Origin: Streptomyces rhizoryzae
Lineage (GTDB): Bacteria > Actinomycetota > Actinomycetes > Streptomycetales > Streptomycetaceae
Length of the DNA stretch: 64,000 bases
Assembly: GCF_023155275.1 (NCBI RefSeq)
Contig: NZ_JALMUV010000016.1
Span: 62,001 to 126,000 of the forward strand
Reading direction: 5' to 3'
Positions 35,331-43,666 of the stretch are shown in pieces (the first letter of the stretch is position 1; the number at the start of each line of letters is the position of its first letter). The position numbers and the translations under genes are program-made. The notes beneath the pieces are model-generated. The model saw nothing but the letters and a program-made list of their open reading frames with translations. It did not search any database and was not told where the DNA came from.

Positions 35331-36118
35331 CGGCGAAACAGGTCATCGGCCAAGCCGCCTTCGTGGGCTTCACCGAGTTCAAGCACGTGTACACCCTCAA
35401 GACCTGGCTGACGGGGTGGATGCTGCGCCTGGTCAGCCAGGTGGTCTTCTTCGGGCTGGTGGGAAAGATGGCCGGCGACCGGATCACCGCCGAGTACGTC
35501 CTGCTGGGCAACGTGGTCACGGTGATGGCGATCGAGGCCACGCTGGTGATCACCACGGCGGCGCTGGAACGGTTCCAGGGCACCTACCCCATGCTCGTCG
35601 CCTCGCCCACCAACATGGGGCTGGTGTACCTGGGGCGCGGCCTGCACTGGGTGGTGGCCGGGCTGGGCAGTTCCGCCCTGGTCCTCGCGCTGGTGTGGGG
35701 CCTGTTCCGGCCCGACTGGAACTGGCGGGTCGCGGTGTTCGCCCTGCCGTGCCTGGCGCTGATCGGCATCAGCGCCTACGCCTACGGGGCGTTCCTCGCC
35801 GCGTGCTCGCTGCGCCACCACAAGTTCCGCTGGCTGTACCTCAACTTCGGTTTCACGCTCCTGATGACGTTCTGCGGCGCCAACGTTCCGCGGTCGTTCT
35901 GGCCGGCGCCGATCGAGTGGTTCACCGAGTTCCTGCCTCTTTCGCACGGGCTCGCCGCGGTGCGCACGCTGGCGGCCGCCGGTCCGGTCTCCGAGGTCGT
36001 CGGCCAACTGGCGCTGGAGATCTGCGTCGCGGGACTCTGGGCGGTGCTGACGTTGGTGTTCTTCGAACGCATCGCGGGCAAGGGCCGCCGGGACGGGTCG
36101 CTGAACTTCACCTCGTGA
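35327..36118 (+). CDS. ABC-2 type transporter permease (second)
   Basis: 263 residues with about six hydrophobic segments, among them LRLVSQVVFFGLVGKMAG, NVVTVMAIEATLVITTAAL and VAVFALPCLALIGISAYAYG. It has ERFQGTYPMLVASPTNMGLVY in the position matching the ERWMSTLDLVLAAP motif of the first permease, so the two are distant paralogues and probably form a heterodimer. A strong hairpin follows the stop by 65 bp. Confidence 0.9.
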   Translation: MTAKQVIGQAAFVGFTEFKHVYTLKTWLTGWMLRLVSQVVFFGLVGKMAGDRITAEYVLLGNVVTVMAIEATLVITTAALERFQGTYPMLVASPTNMGLVYLGRGLHWVVAGLGSSALVLALVWGLFRPDWNWRVAVFALPCLALIGISAYAYGAFLAACSLRHHKFRWLYLNFGFTLLMTFCGANVPRSFWPAPIEWFTEFLPLSHGLAAVRTLAAAGPVSEVVGQLALEICVAGLWAVLTLVFFERIAGKGRRDGSLNFTS

Positions 36119-36183
36119 CGGCTCGGCCACGGTGCCCGGCGGGCAGGCCGGGTACCACCGCGGACGAGCCCCGGGCGGCGTGC

Positions 36184-36237
36184 GCACGGGCCACGCCGCC
36201 CGGCCTGTGCGCACGGGCCGGGCGGCGTGGCCCGTGC
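36184..36237. terminator. Perfect 22-bp inverted repeat, likely terminator
   Basis: The arms at 36184-36205 and 36216-36237 are exact reverse complements with a 10-nt loop. It lies 65 bp after the ABC operon. There is no U-tract, as is usual for Streptomyces terminators, and the sequence is symmetrical, so it could act in both directions. Confidence 0.75.
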
Positions 36238-36788
36238 CGTCGCGCCAGGGCGCTCGGACAGGGCGCCTGCGGCCCCTCCCCGCGCGCCCGCACCGATTCT
36301 CCCGCGGCGACAGGCCGTCCGGTCATCCGCCCGACGATTGTCGCGGCTACCGGCACCGCCTTTTCCCGCGGCAATCCCTTTCCCCGGCAGAGGGATTCCG
36401 CCGCACCGCCCCGGCCAGACGTCTCCCGGGCGTGATCCCTGAACGAGAGGAATGCGGTGTACTCTCGCCAGGAGTCCTCTCCATGGAAGCATCTGAATGG
36501 TTCGCCGACCGTGAGGGTGCCGCGCCGGGAAGCGGAATTCATGGAAACCGCCGGCGTCACTGCTTTTCGGGGCCGGGCATTTCCCCTCCCCGCCTTCGAC
36601 CACCTCCTTTCCGACGGCGTGCCGAAAGGCCGGCCGAGCCCGGACCCGGCGACATCATCGCCGCAGTCGGCGAGGCTGTGCGGCGCCCGCACACCGGGCC
36701 GCACGAACGATCACCAAGACCACCGGGCAGGGGCCGTTCCCCGCGCCGCCTCCGCCCGGCCCCACTCCCCTGAAAGGAAAACGGCCCG
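36238..36788. other. Intergenic stretch ahead of the flavin oxidase gene
   Basis: About 550 bp. A reading from GTG 36457 (preceded by GAGAGGA) stays open to 36792, but its translation is Pro/Arg/Ser-rich without a domain and runs into the next gene in another frame; I do not call it. The A/G-rich TGAAAGGAAAA before 36789 is the ribosome binding site of the next gene. Confidence 0.45.
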
Positions 36789-37940
36789 ATGAGCCGCAAC
36801 ATCCGTGTGGACGTGGCAGTGGTGGGCGACGGCCTGATCGGCATGTCGACCGCCCTTCATCTGCACCGCAGGTATCTGTCCGCCGCGGTCATCGGTGGGA
36901 CGCCGCAAGGGCGTGCGTCCACCGCGGCCGCGGGAATGCTCACCCCGGCGTGCGAGTACGACCCTTGGATGCCGCAGGAGTTCTACGAGTTACTGCACAA
37001 GGGGCTCGACTACTACCCCGAGTTCCTTTCCGCCTTCGGCTTCGCTCCCGAGACGGTCGGATACCGCCCCACCGATTTCACGCTGCTGGACCTCGTGGAA
37101 CGCCCGGACAGCCTCCGGTCCCGGACGGAGTGGATGGACAAGTACGGCATCGACCACAGGTGGCTCAGCGCCGCGGAGGTCTGCGAGGTGGAGCCGCAGC
37201 TGTCCCCCAGGGCCTTCCGCGGGGCCATCCGCATCACGGGCGAGGCGGTGGTCAACCCGCGGGCCCTGCTCCAGGCGATGACGGAGTGGGTGACCGAGGA
37301 GGGCAGTCAGGTGCTCGGCGGCGGCCTGGCCGGGGTCGGCGACGAGCGGGGCCGGCTGCGCCTGACGACCGGCGGGGGCGACACGGTCGTCGCCGACCAG
37401 GTGGTCATCGCCGCGGGCGCCTGGAGCGACCGGGTGGGCCGCGCGTTCGGCCTGGACATCCCCGTCTGCCCGGTGAAAGGGCAGATCGTACGGCTCTCCG
37501 GCCCGCCCGGACTTCTGAACTCCGTGGTGTTCATGCCCAGCGGCGGATGCGGGTCGATCGTCTCCCGGTCGCCCGGCGAGTACATCGTGGGCACCAGCGA
37601 GGAGTACCTGAGGCCGGAGGCGGACAACACGGCCGGTGTGGTCGGTGCCGTCCTCGGCCGGCTGTGCTCCGTCGTCCCCGAGGCCGCGGAGTGGCGCATC
37701 GAGGAGATGTGGAGCGGCTTCCGCCCCATGACCTCGGACGAACTGCCCGTCATCTCCCGCGCCGACGACCCCAGGATCGTGGTGGCGACCGGGCATCACC
37801 GCAACGGGGTGCTGCTGACCCCGGTCACGGGCCGGCTCGTGGCGGCACTGGTCGACGACGAGGCCCCCGGGCTGAGCCTGGACCGCTTCCGCTACGGGCG
37901 TCCGCTGCGCCCGCACACCCGATTCGCCACCAAGTACTGA
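36789..37940 (+). CDS. FAD-dependent oxidase of the DAO family (ThiO-like)
   Basis: 383 residues. It has an N-terminal VVGDGLIGMSTALHLHRR FAD motif, STAAAGMLTPACEYD (the loop that covers the flavin in glycine and D-amino acid oxidases), VIAAGAWSDRVGR in the middle, CPVKGQIVRL, and RIVVATGHHRNGVLLTPVTG at the C-terminus. The length matches glycine oxidase. It would oxidise an amine or amino acid to an imine or keto product. A TTA codon at 36990-36992 (codon 68) suggests bldA-dependent translation. It is the first gene of a two-gene unit with the unknown gene at 37958. Confidence 0.87.
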   Translation: MSRNIRVDVAVVGDGLIGMSTALHLHRRYLSAAVIGGTPQGRASTAAAGMLTPACEYDPWMPQEFYELLHKGLDYYPEFLSAFGFAPETVGYRPTDFTLLDLVERPDSLRSRTEWMDKYGIDHRWLSAAEVCEVEPQLSPRAFRGAIRITGEAVVNPRALLQAMTEWVTEEGSQVLGGGLAGVGDERGRLRLTTGGGDTVVADQVVIAAGAWSDRVGRAFGLDIPVCPVKGQIVRLSGPPGLLNSVVFMPSGGCGSIVSRSPGEYIVGTSEEYLRPEADNTAGVVGAVLGRLCSVVPEAAEWRIEEMWSGFRPMTSDELPVISRADDPRIVVATGHHRNGVLLTPVTGRLVAALVDDEAPGLSLDRFRYGRPLRPHTRFATKY

Positions 37941-37957
37941 CGGGCCCGGAGGTTCCC

Positions 37958-38521
37958 ATGAAGTCCTTCACGATCCGTGCGGCGCGGCCGCACGCGGACG
38001 AGACGACGGCCCTCCTCGACTGGAGCGCCACCCGCCTCGACGAGCTGGAACGCTGGGCCATCCGCCGCCAGGTGCGCGTTCCCCGGCCGATCCTGGCCGA
38101 CGTACGGCGCCGGTACGCGGAGCACGACGGCGGTGCGCCGGCGCCGGTGCCGCCCGTCCGGGACCGGGAACCGGACCCCGTCCCCGCCGCGCAGGCCCCC
38201 GAAGCCGCCCTGCTGGCCGCGCTGGAGAGGGATCTGCTGATGTACGCGGCGTCCCTGGCCGAGGGGCGCGTCGACGATCTGACGGTGACGACGATGCCGG
38301 GTATCCCCGCGGCGTTCTACGCTCCGGAGAGCCGCCGGTTGTTCCTGCCCGGATGGCTGGTGGAGACGGTCCCGGACCGTCTCTTCGCGCCGACGGCGCT
38401 GTTCCCGGAGCCGCCGCCGGCCACCGTCTCGTGGCTGTTCTTCCAGAGCCTGGTCCTCACGCCGCCGTCCGTGCCGTCCGGTCCGACGGCCCATGTCCTG
38501 GGGATCCGGGAGTCGGACTGA
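37958..38521 (+). CDS. Protein of unknown function in the biosynthetic cluster
   Basis: 187 residues, ATG 37958 after GGAGG, 17 bp behind the oxidase gene. I do not recognise the family. The first 60 residues look helical (ETTALLDWSATRLDELERWA), a Pro/Asp-rich linker follows (residues ~62-85), then EAALLAALERDLLMYAASLAEG, then a beta-rich C-terminal part (FYAPESRRLFLPGWLVETVP, VSWLFFQSLVL). No signal peptide, Cys pairs or nucleotide motif. Its position suggests a helper or small enzyme for the flavin oxidase step. Confidence 0.8.
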   Translation: MKSFTIRAARPHADETTALLDWSATRLDELERWAIRRQVRVPRPILADVRRRYAEHDGGAPAPVPPVRDREPDPVPAAQAPEAALLAALERDLLMYAASLAEGRVDDLTVTTMPGIPAAFYAPESRRLFLPGWLVETVPDRLFAPTALFPEPPPATVSWLFFQSLVLTPPSVPSGPTAHVLGIRESD

Positions 38522-38570
38522 GACCGGACGGTCACCGGCCGGGGCGGCGTCCCCCCGGCCGGGCGCGCGG

Positions 38571-39515
38571 TCAGCCGGGGAGGCGCAGCCCCGCCAGGGC
38601 GGCCACCTCGGCCAGCTCGTCGAGCAGTGCCAGATCGAGGGGATTGTTGATCTGCGCGTAGCAGCGTTCGGCACCGGCGTCCCGGTAGGCCCGCAGGACC
38701 TCGGCCACCTGCTCCGGTGACCCCACCGCGCCGAAGCCCGCGATCTCCGCGGCCGGTTCACCGGTGTCCGCCACCCGCCGCGCCAGCGCGGCCCGGTCGC
38801 GGCCGGGGCACAGGACGAGGGAGGCGGACACGGTGATCTCCCCGGGTTCGCGTCCCGCCTCCGCAGCGGCCGCCGCTACCCGCCCGGCAGCCGCCCGCAC
38901 CTGCTCCGGAGTGGTGAACGGAACATTGAACTCATCGGCGTACCGCGCGGCGAGACGCGGCGTCCACCGCTTGCCGAGGCCGCCGACGATGAGCGGCGGA
39001 TGCGGCGTCCGGACCGGCCGGGGCAGTGCCGGACAGCGGTCGAGGCGGAGGTGCCGCCCCTGGTAGGAGACTTCCGCTCCGGGGGCGGCCGTCCACAGGC
39101 GCCGGATCACCTCCAGCGTTTCCTCGAGCCGGGAGAACCGCTCCGTGACGGAGGGGAAGGGGATGCCGTACGCCTGGTGCTCGCGTTCGTACCAGGCCGC
39201 TCCCACGCCCAGTTCGAGACGGCCGCCACTCATCGCGTCCACCTGTCCGGCCATCAGCGCGAGGACGGGGGCGTGGTGGAACGTCGCGGCCGACATCAAC
39301 GTGCCCAGCCGCATGCGGTGCGTGTCCCGGGCCAGGCCGGCCAGCAGCGTCCAGGCGTGCAGGGGACCGGGGCCGGGGTCGCCGTCGCCGATGCGGACCA
39401 GGTGGTCGCTGGTCATGAGGGCCTCGAAGCCGAGGGCCTCCGCACGGCGCGCGAACGTGCTCACCGCGTCGTAGGTGGTGCCCTGCTGGGGTTCGACGAG
39501 CAGACGGAGAGTCAT
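38571..39515 (-). CDS. LLM-class flavin-dependent oxidoreductase (F420-type)
   Basis: 314 residues, bacterial-luciferase-like TIM barrel. Visible landmarks are FEALMTSDHLVRIGDGD, LGTLMSAATFHHAPVLALMAG, GGRLELGVGAAWYEREHQAYG, PPLIVGGLGKRWTPRLAARYADEF and the C-terminal GSPEQVAEVLRAYRDAGAER. This is typical of F420-dependent LLM enzymes of about 300 residues. It runs opposite to the gene at 37958 (convergent), with wecB upstream of it in the same direction (79 bp apart). The substrate is unknown. Confidence 0.9.
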   Translation of the reverse strand: MTLRLLVEPQQGTTYDAVSTFARRAEALGFEALMTSDHLVRIGDGDPGPGPLHAWTLLAGLARDTHRMRLGTLMSAATFHHAPVLALMAGQVDAMSGGRLELGVGAAWYEREHQAYGIPFPSVTERFSRLEETLEVIRRLWTAAPGAEVSYQGRHLRLDRCPALPRPVRTPHPPLIVGGLGKRWTPRLAARYADEFNVPFTTPEQVRAAAGRVAAAAAEAGREPGEITVSASLVLCPGRDRAALARRVADTGEPAAEIAGFGAVGSPEQVAEVLRAYRDAGAERCYAQINNPLDLALLDELAEVAALAGLRLPG

Positions 39516-39594
39516 ACCTCGTTGCCTTTCCTCGTGGGTGGTCCAGGCATGTGGGTCAGGCCGGGACGTGCGGGGCGTGCCGGGCCGGGCTCCC

Positions 39595-40749
39595 TCACCG
39601 GCTCATCCGGAGGCCGGCCGGCTCGTCGGGGGAGCACGGCCAGCGTTCGCGCAGCGCCGCCAGACACCGTGCCGCTGCGTCCCCGTTGCCGTAGCAGGTG
39701 ATGCCCGGACGCCGCATCGCCTCGTATGCCCGAGGGTCGTCGAGCAGCCGGCCGACCTCTTTGACGATGAGCGCCGGATCGGTGCCCACCAGCCGGGCGC
39801 AGCCCGCCGCGACGCCTTCGGGCCGCTCCGTGCGGTCCCGCAGCACCAGCACGGGCGTCCCCAGCGTCGGCGCCTCTTCCTGCACCCCGCCGCTGTCGGT
39901 GAGGACCAGCGTGGCCCGGTGCATCAGGTGGATGAATTCGGCATAGCGCAGCGGTTCGCAGAGCAACACCTGGGCGAAGGAGGAGAGATGCCGGTGGAAG
40001 ACGCGACGGACATCCGGATTGGGGTGGAGCGGGATGACGCACCGCAGTGCGGGCCGGGCGCGGCACAGTTCCGCCACGGCGGCGGCCACCCGGGCCATGG
40101 GAGCGCCCCATGATTCCCGGCGATGCATGGTCAGAAGAAGGGTCGGGTGGCCTTCGGCGAACGGCACGGACGGGTGATACGCAGCTCGGCCGGGGTGGGC
40201 CAGCACCAGGTGCAGGGCGTCGATCACCGTGTTCCCGGTGACGTACACGTCGTCCGAGGGCACCCCTTCGGCGAGCAGGTTCGCCGCGGCACCGGCGGTG
40301 GCGGCGAAGTGCAGAGCGGCGAGCGGGGTGATCAGCCGCCGGTTGATCTCCTCGGGGAACGGCTCGAACCGGTCCTCGGTGCGCAGGCCGGCCTCCACGT
40401 GGGCGACGGGTATGCGCTCGCAGGCCGCGGTGTAGGCGGCCGCGAACGCGGTCGTGGTGTCCCCCTGTACCACGACGACGTCGACACGTTCGTCGAGCAG
40501 GGGTTTCCTCAGTTCGTGGATGATGCGGCTCGCCATGGTGGTGAGCCTTTGCCCCGGGCGCATGATGCCGAGGTTGTGCCGCGGACGAAGGCCGAAGAGG
40601 CCGTTGATTTCGTCGAGCATGTCCCGGTGCTGTCCGGTGGTGATGACGACGGGCTCGACGCCGGAAGCGGCGTCGAGCGCCAGCACCAGCGGTGCGAGTT
40701 TGATGGCTTCGGGGCGAGTTCCGTAGACGATCCCCACGCGCAGGGGCAT
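39595..40749 (-). CDS. wecB: UDP-N-acetylglucosamine 2-epimerase (non-hydrolysing)
   Basis: 384 residues, the full family length. It starts RVGIVYGTRPEAIKLAPLV, has TTGQHRDMLDEINGLF, VVVVQGDTTTAFAAAYTA, HVEAGLRTEDRFEPFPEE (the catalytic Asp/Glu/His region) and LTDSGGVQEEAPTLGTPVLVLRDRTERPE. It converts UDP-GlcNAc to UDP-ManNAc. In this context it may feed an amino-sugar precursor to the cluster, or use a pathway-specific sugar nucleotide. It is divergent from the DegT-family gene across a 480-bp promoter region. Confidence 0.93.
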   Translation of the reverse strand: MPLRVGIVYGTRPEAIKLAPLVLALDAASGVEPVVITTGQHRDMLDEINGLFGLRPRHNLGIMRPGQRLTTMASRIIHELRKPLLDERVDVVVVQGDTTTAFAAAYTAACERIPVAHVEAGLRTEDRFEPFPEEINRRLITPLAALHFAATAGAAANLLAEGVPSDDVYVTGNTVIDALHLVLAHPGRAAYHPSVPFAEGHPTLLLTMHRRESWGAPMARVAAAVAELCRARPALRCVIPLHPNPDVRRVFHRHLSSFAQVLLCEPLRYAEFIHLMHRATLVLTDSGGVQEEAPTLGTPVLVLRDRTERPEGVAAGCARLVGTDPALIVKEVGRLLDDPRAYEAMRRPGITCYGNGDAAARCLAALRERWPCSPDEPAGLRMSR

Positions 40750-41229
40750 GTGTTCCTTCTCTCCGGCGCCGAACAGCGCAATGCTGAACGGGAAGTCGGC
40801 TTACAGTTCGCTGAGACTTTCGGCCTGAAGTGACCTGCAAAGGATTCCCTGGAATTTCCCGTCAACCGGCTGATTCCTCTTTGCCGATGGGGTGCCGAGC
40901 GGGTGAATGGCCGAGTGATACGGCCCATAACCGCACCGGCATGCGCATGCCTTGTCCGGTAAGGGCCGGCAGGTCGGGATCTGGTTAGCTTCACACACAC
41001 CCGGTGTTCGGTCAACGAACCGTCAAAACCCCGATCGTTGGCCCTTGCGCGACGCTCTGCCCGCTGTGCTAGCGTGCGGCGCAGCCCGGCTGGGATACCC
41101 GAGTCGATATCCGCCGGTGAGCGATTGACGAACGGCACGTTCTTTCTCAGGTCTGTCATGACTGTCCGACACGCACCCCGTTTCCGTGGGTGCGTGAACA
41201 ATCTCGGAAAAGGGAGATCGGGGGCCCGT
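40750..41229. promoter_or_regulatory. Divergent promoter region between wecB and the DegT-family gene
   Basis: Candidate promoter toward 41230: TTGCGC (41045-41050) and TAGCGT (41070-41075), spacer 19 bp, longer than usual. A palindrome GTTCG-GTCAA-CGAAC sits at 41006-41020, just upstream of that promoter. GGAATTTCC, also present inside the StrR-box-like site, occurs at 40851-40859. No gene recognised. Confidence 0.45.
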
Positions 41230-42441
41230 GTGAACCATGCCATGCACATCGTTCCGGCTGCCGGAGGAGATTCACTCCTTTCGTTCGGCCGCCCTGTCTA
41301 TGACGAACGCGAGGTGGCGGCCGTCGTAGCCGCCCTGGGGTCCGGGGACTTGGCCACGGGGGCCATCACCAGGGAATTCGAGACCGAATTCGCTGAGTCT
41401 TTCGGCTTCGCACACGCACGCGCGGTGACGTCCGGCAGCACCGCGAACCTCCTGGCCGTCGCGGCCATGCTCGAACTCGGCCGGGCCCGGCCGGGGGACC
41501 GGGTCGTGGTGTCCGGCGCGACCTTCGTCAGCGCGGTCAGTCCGGTCGCCCAACTCGGCCTGGTCCCGGTGTTCGTCGACGTGGCCGCCGACGACGTCAA
41601 CACCGACCTCGACCTGGTCGAGCAGGCCGTCGTCGAACACGGCGCACGCGGCGTTCTGCTGCCGCACACCCTCGGCCAGGCGCTGCCGATGGACCGCCTC
41701 GCCGGGATCAAGCGCCGCCACGGTGTCTTCGTCATCGAGGACTGCTGCGAGTCGTTGGGGGCCGCCGACGGAACAACCCCGGTGGGCGCCGCCGCCGACG
41801 TGGCGACCTTCAGCTTCTACGCCGGCCATCACCTCACCATGGGGGAGGGCGGCGTGGCGGCCGGGCACTCCGCGGAGATCGATGCTGTCCTGCGCAGCCT
41901 GCGTGCCTTCGGCCGGAACCCGGACTACCGTCTCGGACGCTTCGCTCACCCGGTCGGCGACCGCCCCCTGGCTCCGGAGGAGCGGTACATCCACCTCAGG
42001 CTGGGCTACAACGCCAAAATCACCGATTTCCAGGCCGCGTTCGGCCGGGTGCAGCTCACGCGCCACAGGGAACTTGCCCAGCAGCGACGGGAGTTGGCCG
42101 CCGGCCTCTCCGCGGTGCTCCGCGAGTTCGGCTGGACCGTGCTGGGCGATCCGGTCGCGCCGGGCGCCTCCCCGTTCGCGGTGCCGGCCCTCCTGCCGGA
42201 CGGCCTGCCGCTCACCCGCGCCGTCGAGGTACTGCTGGAGCACGGCATCGACCCCCGCGGGTTCCTCGGCGCCTCCCAGGCCCACCAGCCCTGCTTCGAC
42301 GGCGTGCCCACCGTTCTCCACGAGCCGTACGTCCACACGCGCACGCTGGCCGAGCGCGGGCTGCTCCTGGGCTGCCCGCCCCGCACCGACCACGCCGCGG
42401 CCCTCAAGGCGCTGCGCGGAGCCCTGGAGGCGCTGTCATGA
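41230..42441 (+). CDS. DegT-family PLP enzyme, sugar 3-dehydratase type (catalytic Lys replaced by His)
   Basis: 403 residues from GTG 41230. Overall the fold is DegT/DnrJ/EryC1: TSGSTANLLAVAAMLELGR, VFVIEDCCESLG (PLP-binding Asp) and NAKITDFQAAFGRVQL. In the place of the PLP-lysine it has SFYAGHHLTMGEGG, with His200 where aminotransferases have Lys. This is the signature of the PMP-dependent 3-dehydratases (RfbH/DdhC, SpnQ, ColD). The C-x-C cluster that binds [2Fe-2S] in RfbH/E1 (after RAFGR) is absent here (RNPDYRLGRFAHPVG), which is closer to ColD. It likely removes the 3-hydroxyl of a 4-keto sugar. It overlaps the glycosyltransferase gene by 4 bp. Confidence 0.88.
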   Translation: MNHAMHIVPAAGGDSLLSFGRPVYDEREVAAVVAALGSGDLATGAITREFETEFAESFGFAHARAVTSGSTANLLAVAAMLELGRARPGDRVVVSGATFVSAVSPVAQLGLVPVFVDVAADDVNTDLDLVEQAVVEHGARGVLLPHTLGQALPMDRLAGIKRRHGVFVIEDCCESLGAADGTTPVGAAADVATFSFYAGHHLTMGEGGVAAGHSAEIDAVLRSLRAFGRNPDYRLGRFAHPVGDRPLAPEERYIHLRLGYNAKITDFQAAFGRVQLTRHRELAQQRRELAAGLSAVLREFGWTVLGDPVAPGASPFAVPALLPDGLPLTRAVEVLLEHGIDPRGFLGASQAHQPCFDGVPTVLHEPYVHTRTLAERGLLLGCPPRTDHAAALKALRGALEALS

Positions 42442-43613
42442 AGATCCTGCTCGTGGCGGAGAAGTATCCCCCGATCGTCGGTGGCGGCGAGACACACCTC
42501 CACCAGCTGGCGGAGGGGCTGGTGGCCCGTGGCCACGAGGTGACGGTGGCCACCGAGGCCGTCCCCGACGGTCCGGAGCGCCGCTTCTACCGTGAGGGGG
42601 CGGTGCGCCTGCGCGAACTCACCGGGCTGATGGACGCCTGCCAGCGCCTGGACGCCAAGGCGGCGGTGGCGGGCCTGCACTCCGTGTTCGCCACCAGCGA
42701 CGCTGATGTCATCCATGTCTTCAACTACGTGCCGGCGCTCCTGACCAGCTGGCTGCGGCCGGCGGTCCGCGCCAGGCTCGCCGTCTCGCTGTTCGAGACG
42801 CACATGCCGGGGCAGCGGGTCTTCGACCTCTGGGGCGACTATCCGCTGGAGCGGTCCCTGCAACGCGGGCTCGTCGACAACCTCCGGGCCGACGTGATGG
42901 TGTGCGGTTCCCAGGCATACCGGCGCTGGGCCCTGGACGCCGGCTTCGCGGACCGGGACATCCACGTCGTGGAGTTCGGCACCGACCTCGACCGCTTCCG
43001 CGAGGACGCCGCCGCCCGGGCCCGCTGGCGCACCCGCCACGGCGTCGCCGAGGACGAGACGGTCTTCCTGGTCCCCGCGCGGCCCGTACCCCGCAAGTGC
43101 ATCGAGGACGCGGTGGCGGCGCTGGCCCGGCTGGCCGCCCGGCATCCGCGGACCCGCCTGGTCCTGACCACCCCGACCGCGCGCACGCTCGACTCCTACG
43201 CCGACAAGCTGCGCGCCCTGGCGGGCGAACTCGGAGTCGCGGAGCGGGTGATCTGGGAAGAGGGGCTCTCCTGGCACGACATGCCGACGCTGTTCTCCGG
43301 GGCCGACGCGGTGGTCCTGCCCTCCTCCCACGAGGGGTTCGGCATCGCCCTCGTGGAGGGGATGGCCGGCCGGCGTCCCGTGATCACCTCGGACATCGAG
43401 GGCCACGACGAGGTCATCGACCACGGGCGCACCGGATTCCTGTACCCGGCGCGCGATGTCGGGGCACTGGCCCGGTGCATGGAGCGCGTCGTCACCTCGG
43501 ACCCGGCAGACCTCGTGACGGCGGCACACGCCGAAGCGGTGCGCCGCTTCTCGTCCGCGGCCGTCGCCGCCGGGCACGAACGCGCCTACGAAGCGGCGTG
43601 TGCCCGGCGGTGA
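42438..43613 (+). CDS. GT4-family glycosyltransferase
   Basis: 391 residues, GT-B fold. The N-terminus is LLVAEKYPPIVGGGETHLHQ, a GT4 donor-side glycine loop. The second domain shows VPARPVPRKCIEDAVAAL and the retaining-GT motif SSHEGFGIALVEGMA with its E-x7-E pair, then PVITSDIEGHDEVIDHGRTG. Its start overlaps the DegT-family stop (ATGA), so the two enzymes are made together. It probably attaches the sugar made by the neighbouring genes to the growing product; donor and acceptor are unknown. Confidence 0.92.
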   Translation: MKILLVAEKYPPIVGGGETHLHQLAEGLVARGHEVTVATEAVPDGPERRFYREGAVRLRELTGLMDACQRLDAKAAVAGLHSVFATSDADVIHVFNYVPALLTSWLRPAVRARLAVSLFETHMPGQRVFDLWGDYPLERSLQRGLVDNLRADVMVCGSQAYRRWALDAGFADRDIHVVEFGTDLDRFREDAAARARWRTRHGVAEDETVFLVPARPVPRKCIEDAVAALARLAARHPRTRLVLTTPTARTLDSYADKLRALAGELGVAERVIWEEGLSWHDMPTLFSGADAVVLPSSHEGFGIALVEGMAGRRPVITSDIEGHDEVIDHGRTGFLYPARDVGALARCMERVVTSDPADLVTAAHAEAVRRFSSAAVAAGHERAYEAACARR

Positions 43614-43666
43614 CCGGCCCCGGCGCAGCGCACCAGCCAGCCGACCCCACGACCGAAGAGCGGGAT

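Noticed and set aside
36457..36792. Possible small gene with GAGAGGA before a GTG
   Set aside because: Translation is Pro/Arg/Ser-rich without a domain and overlaps the start of the flavin oxidase in another frame; not enough support.
41006..41020. GTTCG-GTCAA-CGAAC palindrome as a second StrR box
   Set aside because: Half-sites resemble it, but the spacing is far shorter than the 29-bp StrR geometry.
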